Position numbers and translations under genes: made by a program. A model generated the notes under the pieces. That model saw only the letters and a program-made list of their open reading frames with translations. It did not search any database and had not been told where the DNA came from. A DNA stretch of 64,000 nucleotides from IMCC45349 sp047219225 (GTDB taxonomy: Bacteria > Bacteroidota > Bacteroidia > Flavobacteriales > Flavobacteriaceae), in contig NZ_CP178208.1 of NCBI RefSeq assembly GCF_047219225.1, positions 2,170,001 through 2,234,000 on the forward strand, given 5' to 3'. Positions 49,553-58,363 of the stretch are shown here, in pieces (the first letter of the stretch is position 1; each line of letters begins with the position of its first letter).

Positions 49553-50757
49553 TGGGTTTAAAAAGTAATTTACATAACTTAAAAGAAAAGTATAAAGGAA
49601 CTAAAATGGCTCCTGCGTTTAACGCAATCCATACCTTTTTATACTTACCAAATGAGACCACTCATAATGGAACTCATATAAAAGCAGCCGACGATTTAAA
49701 GCGTACCATGAACACTGTTATTATGGCAATGGTACCATGTTTAATTTTTGGTATGTTTAATGCTGGTTACCAACATCATTTAGCTTTAGGTGAAATACAA
49801 AATGCAACAGGATTTTTTGGTGCATCATTTTGGACTTGGGATAATCTTGTAATTGGATTGTGGAAAGTATTACCTCTAGTAATTGTTTCTTATGGTGTAG
49901 GTCTATTAATCGAATTTATTTTTGCAATCATAAAAAAACACGAAGTAGAAGAGGGTTATCTAGTAACAGGAATGTTGGTGCCTCTTATTGTACCTGTTGA
50001 TATTCCTTTATGGATGTTAGCAGTAGCAGTTGCTTTTGGTGTTGTAATTGGAAAAGAAGTATTTGGTGGAACTGGAATGAATATTCTAAATCCAGCTTTA
50101 ACTATTAGAGCATTTTTATTCTTCGCATATCCAACTTGGATGTCTGGAGATAAAGTTTGGGTACATGGTGCTGTTGAACGTGCTGGTACTCCTGATGCTA
50201 TTTCAGGTGAAACTGTATTAGGTAGTTTAGCACAAAACCAAGAAGTAACACATAGTGTTATGGATATGTTCTACGGAATCATGCCTGGTTCTGTTGGTGA
50301 AACATCTACATTATTAATTTTATTAGGAGGGTTGTTTTTAATCTTCTCTAAAATTGGTAGTTGGAGAATTATGTTATCATCAGTGGTTGGAGCTTTAGTA
50401 ATGGGATTAATATTCAACCAAGTTGTTGATGCTGGAATCATTACTGAAAGTAGTAAGTTTTATGGATTAATGAGTACTCCTTTTTGGCATCACTTATTAA
50501 TTGGTGGATTTGCATTTGGTACAGTGTTTATGGCAACAGATCCTGTAACTGCATCACAAACTACAAAAGGAAAATGGATTTACGGATTCTTAATTGGTTT
50601 CATTTCAATTATGATACGTGTTTTCAACCCAGCATATCCAGAAGGTGTAATGTTAGCAATTCTATTAATGAATGTATTTGCACCAACAATTGATCACTAT
50701 GTGGTTCAAGGAAACGTGAAGAGAAGATTAAAACGTGCAAAAGTTAAAACAGCTTAG
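49552..50757 (+). CDS. nqrB: Na+-translocating NADH:quinone reductase subunit B
   Basis: A polytopic membrane subunit (401 aa) that carries covalent FMN. Motifs seen are LPNETTHNGTHIKAADDLKR, VVIGKEVFGGTGMNILNPAL and FMATDPVTASQTTKGKWIYG. The flavinylation site DAISGET (215-221) fits the ApbE target motif D-x-x-(S/T)-G-x-T, with Thr221 the likely FMN acceptor; Glu220 occupies the position that is usually Ala. ApbE, which would attach the flavin, is encoded 8 kb downstream. The ATG overlaps the nqrA stop. Confidence 0.97.
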   Translation: MGLKSNLHNLKEKYKGTKMAPAFNAIHTFLYLPNETTHNGTHIKAADDLKRTMNTVIMAMVPCLIFGMFNAGYQHHLALGEIQNATGFFGASFWTWDNLVIGLWKVLPLVIVSYGVGLLIEFIFAIIKKHEVEEGYLVTGMLVPLIVPVDIPLWMLAVAVAFGVVIGKEVFGGTGMNILNPALTIRAFLFFAYPTWMSGDKVWVHGAVERAGTPDAISGETVLGSLAQNQEVTHSVMDMFYGIMPGSVGETSTLLILLGGLFLIFSKIGSWRIMLSSVVGALVMGLIFNQVVDAGIITESSKFYGLMSTPFWHHLLIGGFAFGTVFMATDPVTASQTTKGKWIYGFLIGFISIMIRVFNPAYPEGVMLAILLMNVFAPTIDHYVVQGNVKRRLKRAKVKTA

Positions 50758-50759
50758 TC

Positions 50760-51512
50760 ATGAGTAATAAGACAGATTCAAATTTATATACAATACTATT
50801 TGCCATAGGAATGGTTGTAGTAGTAGGTTCTTTATTAGCAGGTGTAGCATCTGTGTTAAGACCGAAAATTGATGAAAACAAGCGTATTGAAAAGCAACAA
50901 AACATCCTTTATACAATGGGTGTTCATGAAAATGACGATACTAGTGTGGCTTTTGTAGCTGATGACAAAGTAGGTGAAGAGTTTACTAAATACATCACTA
51001 AGCAATTAGTAATTACTAATGGTACTGATGCAAAAGAAGACAATGAAGCTTACTTAATTGATATTAAGAAGGAACAACAAAGTGCAAAAGATGGTAATGA
51101 AAGACAATTACCTTTATTTATTGGAGAAAAAGATGGTAAAACATATTATATAGCTCCAATTAGAGGTAAAGGACTTTGGGATGCTGTTTGGGCTTATGTT
51201 GCTATGGATAATAATATGGTTGTGCAAGGTGCATACTTTGACCATAAAGGTGAAACAGCTGGTTTAGGAGCTAACATTAAAGAGCGTTACTTTATGGATG
51301 ACTTTATTGGTGAATCTCTTAAAGATACATCAGGGAATTTTGCTGGAATAGCTATCTCTAAAAGTAATGGAGATCCATTAAATGAAGATAAAACAGATAA
51401 TGAGGTAGATGCTATTGCTGGAGCTACAATTACAGGTGATGGTGTTGCAGCTATGATCAAATCTGAGCTAAAGCTTTATGTACCTTATTTTAACACTTTA
51501 AAAACGAACTAA
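50760..51512 (+). CDS. nqrC: Na+-translocating NADH:quinone reductase subunit C
   Basis: A single-span subunit (helix at about 10-32) with a periplasmic FMN-binding domain, 250 residues. The periplasmic part contains IAPIRGKGLWDAVWAYVAMD, HKGETAGLGANIKERYF and the flavinylation motif DAIAGAT (217-223), with Thr223 the likely covalent FMN site. All features of an active NqrC are present. It starts 2 bp after the nqrB stop. Confidence 0.97.
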   Translation: MSNKTDSNLYTILFAIGMVVVVGSLLAGVASVLRPKIDENKRIEKQQNILYTMGVHENDDTSVAFVADDKVGEEFTKYITKQLVITNGTDAKEDNEAYLIDIKKEQQSAKDGNERQLPLFIGEKDGKTYYIAPIRGKGLWDAVWAYVAMDNNMVVQGAYFDHKGETAGLGANIKERYFMDDFIGESLKDTSGNFAGIAISKSNGDPLNEDKTDNEVDAIAGATITGDGVAAMIKSELKLYVPYFNTLKTN

Positions 51513-51515
51513 TAT

Positions 51516-52163
51516 ATGGGACTTTTATCAAAAAAAGACGCAGCTCTAATTAAAGATCCATTAGCAGATAATAACCCAATTACTATTCAAGTATTAGGTA
51601 TCTGTTCTGCTTTAGCGATTACAGCGCAATTAAAAGCATCTATCGTAATGACTATTTCTGTACTGTTTGTAATGGGAGTAGGAAATGTAGTTATGTCTCT
51701 TATCAGAAATATAATTCCATCAAAAATTAGAATTATTGTTCAGCTTACAGTAGTAGCTGCACTTGTAATTATAGTAGATCAAGTTTTAAAAGCTTTCTCT
51801 TACCAATTAAGTAAAGAGTTAGGAGCTTTTATTGGATTAATTATTACTAACTGTATTATCATGGGACGTTTTGAAGCATTTGCTTTAGGTAATGGACCTT
51901 GGAGGTCATTCCTAGATGGAATTGGTAATGCACTTGGTTATGGTGTGATTTTAATAATTGTAGGATTCTTTAGAGAATTATTAGGTTCTGGAACTTTATT
52001 AGGATATAAAGTTTTAGGAGATCCTATTGCAAAAACAGGTTTATATTCTATTGGTTATGAAAATAACGGATTTATGTTATTAGCACCAATGGCCTTAATA
52101 GTAGTAGGTATTATAATTTGGGTACAACGTAGTAGAAATACTGCATTAATTGAAGATCACTAG
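51516..52163 (+). CDS. nqrD: Na+-translocating NADH:quinone reductase subunit D
   Basis: A membrane subunit of 215 residues with six predicted helices, homologous to NqrE in inverted topology. Typical segments are IKDPLADNNPITIQVLGICS, ITNCIIMGRFEAFALGNGPW and DGIGNALGYGVILIIVGFFR, with the helix-embedded Cys (TNCI and GICS) that help bind the intramembrane 2Fe-2S cluster shared with NqrE. It starts 3 bp after the nqrC stop. Confidence 0.97.
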   Translation: MGLLSKKDAALIKDPLADNNPITIQVLGICSALAITAQLKASIVMTISVLFVMGVGNVVMSLIRNIIPSKIRIIVQLTVVAALVIIVDQVLKAFSYQLSKELGAFIGLIITNCIIMGRFEAFALGNGPWRSFLDGIGNALGYGVILIIVGFFRELLGSGTLLGYKVLGDPIAKTGLYSIGYENNGFMLLAPMALIVVGIIIWVQRSRNTALIEDH

Positions 52164-52177
52164 AAAGAAGATAAACT

Positions 52178-52897
52178 ATGGAACATTTAGAATTATTTTT
52201 TAAATCAATATTTATAGATAACATGGTATTTGCTACGTTCTTAGGAATGTGTTCTTACCTTGCAGTATCTAAAAAAGTATCAACAGCAGTTGGTTTAGGA
52301 GCAGCAGTTATCTTCGTATTAGTAGTAACTGTACCTATTAACTGGTTATTAGATCAATACATTCTTCAACCTGGAGCACTTGGGAAGTGGTTAGGAGAAG
52401 AATATGCATCATACGACTTAAGTTTCTTATCATTTATCATGTTTATTGCAACAATTGCAACTATGGTACAATTGGTAGAGATTATTGTTGAAAAATTTGC
52501 ACCAGCTTTATATAACTCACTTGGTATTTTCTTACCATTAATTGCTGTAAACTGTGCCATTTTAGGAGGTTCATTATTTATGCAATCACGTGAAATAGCA
52601 ACATTAGGATTAGCAGCTACTTATGGTGTTGGTTCTGGTATTGGATGGTTCTTAGCAATTTTAGCAATTGCAGCTATTCGTGAAAAAATTAGATATTCAA
52701 ACGTGCCACCAGCTTTAAGAGGTTTAGGTATTACGTTTATTATAACTGGTTTAATGGCTATTGGGTTTATGAGTTTTGGTGGTATGTTAACTGGTGGTGA
52801 TGAAGAAGCTACTGAAGAAAAAACAATACTAGCAACTTCTGAAGAAGAAGTTAATGAAAAGGAATTAGCTGATAACGCAACTAAAGTAATTGAATAA
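52178..52897 (+). CDS. nqrE: Na+-translocating NADH:quinone reductase subunit E
   Basis: A membrane subunit with six helices, paralogous to NqrD (FKSIFIDNMVFATFLGMCSY, VNCAILGGSLFMQSREIATL, GLGITFIITGLMAIGFMSFG). The paired helix cysteines (GMCS, VNCA) fit the Cys ligands of the membrane 2Fe-2S cluster. At 239 residues it is about 35-40 longer than NqrE of Vibrio. The extra is a hydrophilic, Glu-rich C-terminal tail (from GGDEEATEEKTILA) whose role is unknown. It starts 14 bp after nqrD. Confidence 0.96.
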   Translation: MEHLELFFKSIFIDNMVFATFLGMCSYLAVSKKVSTAVGLGAAVIFVLVVTVPINWLLDQYILQPGALGKWLGEEYASYDLSFLSFIMFIATIATMVQLVEIIVEKFAPALYNSLGIFLPLIAVNCAILGGSLFMQSREIATLGLAATYGVGSGIGWFLAILAIAAIREKIRYSNVPPALRGLGITFIITGLMAIGFMSFGGMLTGGDEEATEEKTILATSEEEVNEKELADNATKVIE

Positions 52898-52898
52898 C

Positions 52899-54209
52899 AT
52901 GATAGTATTAGCAGCAAGTACATTAGGAACAATTGTAGCAACTGTAGTAGCATTTTTAGTAATTACACTACTATTAGTTGGATTGTTATTATTTGTAAAA
53001 CAAAAGTTAGCACCATCTGGTCCTGTAAAAATCAAGATTAATGGTGAAAAAGAAATAGAAGTAGCTTCTGGTGGTACACTATTATCTACTTTAGGAAACG
53101 AGAAAATATTTTTACCATCTGCTTGTGGTGGTGGTGGAACTTGTATTCAATGTGAGTGTCACGTATTATCTGGCGGTGGAGAAGCATTACCTACTGAAAC
53201 ACCTCACTTTACAAGAAAAGAATTAGCTCATGGCGCACGTTTATCTTGTCAGGTAAAAGTGAAGCAGGATATGGAAATTACAATTCCAGAAGAAGTATTT
53301 GGAATTAAGAAATGGGAAGCTGTTGTAGTTCGTAACTATAACGTAGCATCATTCATTAAAGAATTTGTAGTTGAGATTCCAGAAGATATGGGTTATAAAG
53401 CAGGAGGTTATATTCAAATTGAAATTCCACCTTGTGAAGTAAAATATTCTGATATCGATATTACTGCTCACCCAGAAGAGCATGAAACTCCAGATAAGTT
53501 TCAAGCAGAATGGGATAAGTTTGGTCTTTGGCCACTTGTAATGAAGAACGATGAGTTAGTTGAGCGTGCTTATTCTATGGCTTCTTACCCAGCTGAAGGG
53601 CGTGAGATTATGCTTAACGTACGTATTGCTACTCCACCATGGGATCGTAATAAAAATGGTTGGATGGATGTAAATCCAGGTGTAGCATCGTCATATATTT
53701 TTAACTTAAAAAAAGGTGACAAGTGTACAATTTCTGGACCTTATGGTGAGTTCTTCATCAATGAGTCTGAAGCTGAAATGTTATATGTAGGTGGAGGAGC
53801 TGGTATGGCACCAATGCGTTCTCACTTATATCACTTATTCAGAACTTTAAAAACAGGACGTAAGGTTACTTATTGGTATGGTGGGCGTTCTAAGCGTGAG
53901 TTATTCTACTTAGATCACTTCTATAAGTTAGAAAAAGATTTCCCTAACTTTAAGTTCTATTTAGCATTATCTGAGCCTTTACCAGAAGATAACTGGAAAG
54001 TAAAAGAAAATATTGATGCTCCTGGAGATGGCTTTGTTGGATTTATTCACAATTGTGTAATAGATAACTATTTAAGTCATCATGAAAACCCAGAGGATAT
54101 AGAATTATATTTCTGTGGACCTCCATTAATGAACAAGGCTGTTCAAAAAATGGGAGAAGATTTTGGTCTTGCAGATGAGAATATTAGATTCGATGATTTT
54201 GGAGGATAG
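52899..54209 (+). CDS. nqrF: Na+-translocating NADH:quinone reductase subunit F
   Basis: The NADH-oxidising subunit, 436 residues from ATG at 52899. An in-frame TTG at 52890 would overlap the nqrE stop and is less likely. An N-terminal helix (about 5-30) is followed by a ferredoxin-like 2Fe-2S domain (SACGGGGTCIQCECHV and later LSCQVKV), the FAD-binding segment VERAYSMASYPAEG, MLYVGGGAGMAPMRSHLYHL for NADH, and the C-terminal CGPPLMNKAVQKMGEDFGL. It closes the nqr operon, followed at once by a GAAA-tetraloop terminator. Confidence 0.97.
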   Translation: MIVLAASTLGTIVATVVAFLVITLLLVGLLLFVKQKLAPSGPVKIKINGEKEIEVASGGTLLSTLGNEKIFLPSACGGGGTCIQCECHVLSGGGEALPTETPHFTRKELAHGARLSCQVKVKQDMEITIPEEVFGIKKWEAVVVRNYNVASFIKEFVVEIPEDMGYKAGGYIQIEIPPCEVKYSDIDITAHPEEHETPDKFQAEWDKFGLWPLVMKNDELVERAYSMASYPAEGREIMLNVRIATPPWDRNKNGWMDVNPGVASSYIFNLKKGDKCTISGPYGEFFINESEAEMLYVGGGAGMAPMRSHLYHLFRTLKTGRKVTYWYGGRSKRELFYLDHFYKLEKDFPNFKFYLALSEPLPEDNWKVKENIDAPGDGFVGFIHNCVIDNYLSHHENPEDIELYFCGPPLMNKAVQKMGEDFGLADENIRFDDFGG

Positions 54210-54228
54210 ACCTCAAATATTATAAATA

Positions 54229-54262
54229 CTAAAACCCAACACGAAAGTGTTGGGTTTTTTGT
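54229..54262 (+). terminator. Terminator of the nqr operon
   Basis: A perfect 12-bp stem (54231-54242 with 54247-54258) is closed by a GAAA tetraloop inside a C-G closing context, then a T run. It starts 21 bases after the nqrF stop. Confidence 0.9.
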
Positions 54263-54506
54263 TTAATAATGCTATCTATTTTAATTATTATTCAATTGTA
54301 AGGGAATTAATATGTGTTAGTTTTTGTGATGAAATACATTGTTTTGTTTCAATAGGTTGACTGTTAATGTATTAAAGCTTGTTATTTAGTTTCAAGTTAA
54401 ATGATTAGGTTACAACAATTTTTTTATTAGAAAAAAAACGCATATATTCGATTAAATGTGTTAAAACATCGATTAAAAGCCCTTTTCTAACTAAACTCTT
54501 TTCAAG
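54263..54506. other. A+T-rich intergenic region before the FIST gene
   Basis: About 245 bases with no coding potential on either strand. TATATTCG at about 54,443-54,450 is one base off the -7 consensus and lies some 57 bases before the FIST gene start, so it may be its promoter. I see no other structured element. Confidence 0.4.
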
Positions 54507-55634
54507 ATGGATGTACAACAAATTTCAATTACTTCAAATAATTGGGAGAATGACTTAAACCTACTTACAATTGAAGCAAGTATTTTTTTGCTCTTTGTAT
54601 CTAATGATTTTAAGTATAAAACTAAATTCTTAAATAAATTAAAGTTTAAATATCCAGAGGCTACTATTGTTGGTTGTTCAACTGCAGGAGAAATATCAGA
54701 CATCACAGTTAGTGATGCTACAGTTTCCTTAACAGCAATTAGGTTTAATAAAGTAGAGCATAAAAAATTCTCAGTTACTATAAATGATATGAATTCTAGT
54801 TTTGAGTCAGGTCAAGAATTAGCAAGTAAGCTTTGGCATAAAGATTTAAAACATGCTTTAATATTAAGTGATGGTTTAAATGTTAATGGAGCAGATTTGG
54901 TTTCAGGATTAAAATCTAAACTACCTAATGTAAGTATAACAGGAGGCTTAGCTGCTGATGGTTCAAGATTTAATGAAACGTTTATAATTAATGATGATGA
55001 AATTCTTGATAAGGTAGTTGTAGCTTTAGGTTTTTATGGAGATGATTTAAAAGTAGGTTATTGTTCAAAAGGTGGATGGGATAGCTTTGGAATGGAGCGT
55101 TTGGTAACAAAATCTGAAAAGAATGTACTCTATGAATTAGATGGATTGCCAGCTTTAGAGCTGTATAAGTCTTTTTTAGGAGAACAAGCTAAAAGTTTAC
55201 CTAGTTCAGGGTTATTATTTCCTCTTAGTATGAGAGTAAATGAGCAAACTAAACCAGTAGTAAGAACAATTTTAGCAGTAAATGAAGATGAGCAAAGTCT
55301 TACGTTTGCTGGAAATATCCCAGAAGGCTCTAAGGTTAGACTTATGAAAGCTAATGTAGATAGATTAATAAATGGAGCTGAAGATTCGGCGATTTCTGCT
55401 AATAAAATATTTAAGGAAGATACAGAGTTGGCTATATTAATTAGTTGCGTTGGACGTCGATTGGTACTAAAACAGTTAGTTGAAGAAGAGGTAGAAGTAG
55501 TTAGAGATATTTTAGGTAAAAAACCATGCATTACTGGCTTTTATTCATATGGTGAAATAGCCCCATTTGGAGAATTTTCACCTTGCGAATTACATAACCA
55601 AACAATGACTATAACAACATTATCTGAGTGTTAA
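54507..55634 (+). CDS. FIST-domain sensor protein
   Basis: A cytoplasmic protein of 375 residues made of a FIST_N domain (YPEATIVGCSTAGEISDITV, HALILSDGLNVNGADLVSGL, VSITGGLAADGSRFNETFII) and a FIST_C domain (ALELYKSFLGEQAKSL, LAILISCVGRRLVL, CITGFYSYGEIAPFGEFSPC, ELHNQTMTI). FIST domains bind small ligands; the NosP subgroup binds haem and senses nitric oxide, and is encoded next to a histidine kinase. The kinase gene here overlaps by 7 bp, so the FIST protein most likely controls it. Whether it binds haem, amino acids or something else cannot be read from the sequence. Confidence 0.88.
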   Translation: MDVQQISITSNNWENDLNLLTIEASIFLLFVSNDFKYKTKFLNKLKFKYPEATIVGCSTAGEISDITVSDATVSLTAIRFNKVEHKKFSVTINDMNSSFESGQELASKLWHKDLKHALILSDGLNVNGADLVSGLKSKLPNVSITGGLAADGSRFNETFIINDDEILDKVVVALGFYGDDLKVGYCSKGGWDSFGMERLVTKSEKNVLYELDGLPALELYKSFLGEQAKSLPSSGLLFPLSMRVNEQTKPVVRTILAVNEDEQSLTFAGNIPEGSKVRLMKANVDRLINGAEDSAISANKIFKEDTELAILISCVGRRLVLKQLVEEEVEVVRDILGKKPCITGFYSYGEIAPFGEFSPCELHNQTMTITTLSEC

Positions 55635-57370
55635 ATAAAAATTTACATAGACTTTTAAGACGACAACTTAAAAAATCTGATACAGATTTATCAGGCAATA
55701 AAGCCTATGCTGACTTTTTAAATAAGGTAGATGATGCCTATAAGAGTTTTGATAAAGATATAGGGCATATTGAAAACATTCTGGAAGAGAGTTTAAGAGA
55801 ACTTTTTATAGCTAATCAAGATTTAAGAAATGAAAGAGACAAAACAAAAAATCATCTTGAAACTATTCTAGCCAATGTTGAAGGAATAATTTTCCAAACT
55901 GATCTTGAAGGAAACTTTACTTTTTTAAATCAAGCATGGAATGAGTATACAGGTTATTCAATTAAAGATTCTTTGGGTAGAAATTTCAAGGATTTTTTAA
56001 AAGAAGAGTATATTCAAGGAGATAAAAGTATTAAACAGTTATTTTCAAAAAAAATTGAAGGATTAAAGTTTGTATTTAGATACCCAAAAAGTGAACATGA
56101 ATTCTTTTGGTTTGAAGTTAAGTTTAAACTTAGTAAAGATATCAACGGAGAAAAGGTTGGTTATATAGGCACTATAGTTGATATTACAAATTTGAAGAAA
56201 ACTGAAATAGAGCTTCAAAAGGCAAGTAAAGCAAAAGATGAGTTTCTGTCTACAATGTCTCACGAAATCAGAACACCTTTAAATGCTGTAACTGGTTTAG
56301 CCAATATTCTTTTAATGGATGCGCATTTACCAGATCAGATAGAAAACCTTAAAGCTTTAAAATATTCAGGAGAGCATTTATTAGGTTTGATAAATGACTT
56401 GTTAGATTTTGATAAAATAAAAGCTGGAAAGTTAAAACTAGTTGAAAAAGATTTTAGTCTTTATGCGCTATTAAATAATATCGAAGCACACTTTAAACTT
56501 AGAACAAAAGCTAAAAATTTAAAGTTTGAAATAATAAAGTGTCCTAAAACTCCAGATGTTATTATTGGTGATCAAATGAAGCTTACTCAAGTAATTAAAA
56601 ACTTATTAAGTAATTCATTAAAGTTCACTGAAGAAGGGAGTATTTCATTAAGAGTAAAAAACTTAAATATTGATAACAATAAGGTTAATTTAGAATTTAG
56701 AGTAGAGGATACAGGAATTGGTATTCCAGCTGATAAACAAGAATCTATCTTTGAAAGTTTTATTCAGGCAGATTCGGAAACATCTGTTAAGTATGGAGGC
56801 ACAGGTTTAGGGCTGGCAATTAGTAAGAAGCTCCTTAACTTACAAGGGTGTGATTTAATTGTTAAGAGTGAGCCAAATAAAGGTTCTATATTCTCTTTTG
56901 CTATTAATTATAAGATAAGTAATAGGTTAAGCGGCTATTTGCCAACTATGATAGAGAAACAACCTACTTATCAACCTATTCAATTAAAAGTATTAGTTGC
57001 AGAGGATAATAAAATGAATGTTTTAATCCTTAAAAAGTTTTTTCATAATTGGGAAATTGATTTTAGGATTGCAAATAATGGAGAGGAGTTATTAGAGATT
57101 TATAAGCAAGAAGATTTTGATTTAATATTAATGGATCTTCAAATGCCAATATTAAATGGATATGAAGCAACTAAAGAAATACGAAACCTTGAAAATAAAA
57201 AAAAGGCTAACGTACCAATTATTGCTTTAACTGCTTTTGCGCAAACTGATATAAAAATAAAAACCGAACAGTATAAAATGAATGGTTTTATGAGCAAACC
57301 ATTTAAACCTTCAGAGCTTTATAATTTATTGCATGCTTATTCAGTGAATGCTAATGCTGTAGAGAAGTAA
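55628..57370 (+). CDS. PAS-domain hybrid histidine kinase / response regulator
   Basis: 580 residues, soluble (no membrane segment). Domain order: N-terminal coiled-coil (about 45-80), PAS (77-190), HisKA with phospho-His212 in STMSHEIRTPLNAVTG, HATPase (about 315-430: NLLSNSLKFTEEG, DTGIGIP, GGTGLGLAISKK), and a receiver domain (453-570: VLVAEDNKMN, phospho-Asp503 in LILMDLQMP, Lys557). Nothing follows the receiver, so phosphate must pass to another protein (HPt or regulator) outside the window. GTG at 55628 is the start, overlapping the FIST gene by 7 bp. The architecture resembles NahK, the kinase paired with NosP. Confidence 0.92.
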   Translation: MLNKNLHRLLRRQLKKSDTDLSGNKAYADFLNKVDDAYKSFDKDIGHIENILEESLRELFIANQDLRNERDKTKNHLETILANVEGIIFQTDLEGNFTFLNQAWNEYTGYSIKDSLGRNFKDFLKEEYIQGDKSIKQLFSKKIEGLKFVFRYPKSEHEFFWFEVKFKLSKDINGEKVGYIGTIVDITNLKKTEIELQKASKAKDEFLSTMSHEIRTPLNAVTGLANILLMDAHLPDQIENLKALKYSGEHLLGLINDLLDFDKIKAGKLKLVEKDFSLYALLNNIEAHFKLRTKAKNLKFEIIKCPKTPDVIIGDQMKLTQVIKNLLSNSLKFTEEGSISLRVKNLNIDNNKVNLEFRVEDTGIGIPADKQESIFESFIQADSETSVKYGGTGLGLAISKKLLNLQGCDLIVKSEPNKGSIFSFAINYKISNRLSGYLPTMIEKQPTYQPIQLKVLVAEDNKMNVLILKKFFHNWEIDFRIANNGEELLEIYKQEDFDLILMDLQMPILNGYEATKEIRNLENKKKANVPIIALTAFAQTDIKIKTEQYKMNGFMSKPFKPSELYNLLHAYSVNANAVEK

Positions 57371-57425
57371 AATATATTATTCAAAAACTAATACTAAAAT
57401 TTAGATTTTTTTCGTTCTCATAATT

Positions 57426-58295
57426 ATGAGAAAAGTTATTATCCTTTGTCTTCTTACTTGTGGTGTTGTTTTATTTGTGTATAAAATAAAACCTATTAAG
57501 CAACAAGTTAAAAATATTGCGAGTGCTGTAAAAGTTACAAATCATTTAAATGAGGATAAATTAACCATTTCTTCAAGAGTAGAAACTCCAGAAGGATATC
57601 AACGTGTTTCATATCCTAAGGGTTCATTTCAAGAGTACTTACGCAATTATAATTTAAAACCTTTTGGTACAAAAATTATTAATTATGATGATACCGAGTA
57701 TTTTTGGCAACGAGGTCATATTGGTATTTTAGATATTCCAGTGCCAAAAAACGGATTACAACAATGTGCAGATGCCTTAATAAGAGTACGTAGCGAATAC
57801 CTTTGGGATAATAATAGAAAAGATGAAATAGGGTTTAACTTTACCAGCGGACATTATTGTTCATGGAAAAAATATGCCCAAGGATATAGACCAAAAATTG
57901 ATGGAAATAAAGTGAGTTTTCATAAAACAGCTGCAAAAGACACATCAAAAACAAACTTTTATAAGTACTTAAACTTAATATACATGTATTCTGGAACCTT
58001 GTCCCTATATCATGAATTACCTAAAATAAATAATGCAAATAATCTTAAAATTGGAGATATGCTTATTAAAGGAGGTTCTCCAGGGCATATTGCTATTATT
58101 TGTGATGAGGTTGTGAACGCTAAAGGCGATAAACTCTTTTTGTTATTTCAAGGAAATACACCTGCACAAAGTGTACATTTAGTTAAAAACTTAGAGGATA
58201 CTAACTTATCTCCTTGGTATCAATTAGAGAAAGATGCTGTAATTCCAGTGTCTAATTATACGTTTTACGATTCAAAATTTGTGCGTTTCAAATAA
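57426..58295 (+). CDS. DUF4846 protein, probable papain-like fold
   Basis: 289 residues with an N-terminal signal anchor (VIILCLLTCGVVLFVYKI), so periplasmic or membrane-attached. I recognise the DUF4846 family, whose function is not known. The segment LQQCADALIRVRSEYLW puts a Cys (114) at the start of a helix, and DMLIKGGSPGHIAIICDEVV puts a His (221) in a GHxAI strand, followed by FLLFQGNTPAQSVHLVKN. Cys then His in these contexts resembles NlpC/P60 or CHAP amidases; that is my inference. It lies 55 bp behind the kinase gene. Confidence 0.75.
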   Translation: MRKVIILCLLTCGVVLFVYKIKPIKQQVKNIASAVKVTNHLNEDKLTISSRVETPEGYQRVSYPKGSFQEYLRNYNLKPFGTKIINYDDTEYFWQRGHIGILDIPVPKNGLQQCADALIRVRSEYLWDNNRKDEIGFNFTSGHYCSWKKYAQGYRPKIDGNKVSFHKTAAKDTSKTNFYKYLNLIYMYSGTLSLYHELPKINNANNLKIGDMLIKGGSPGHIAIICDEVVNAKGDKLFLLFQGNTPAQSVHLVKNLEDTNLSPWYQLEKDAVIPVSNYTFYDSKFVRFK

Positions 58296-58351
58296 TTAAT
58301 ATTCTTACTTTACTTGTTTAAAAACTGCTTTTTTGTCCGATTGCATTATTG

Positions 58352-58359
58352 TATTTTTG
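58352..58359 (+). promoter_or_regulatory. Candidate -7 box with near-leaderless transcript
   Basis: TATTTTTG followed by CA, an exact TANNTTTG match. TTTG at 58332-58335 is upstream by 16 bases. The ATG at 58364 is only 4 bases after the box, so transcription would begin at or next to the start codon. Confidence 0.45.
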
Positions 58360-58363
58360 CAGC

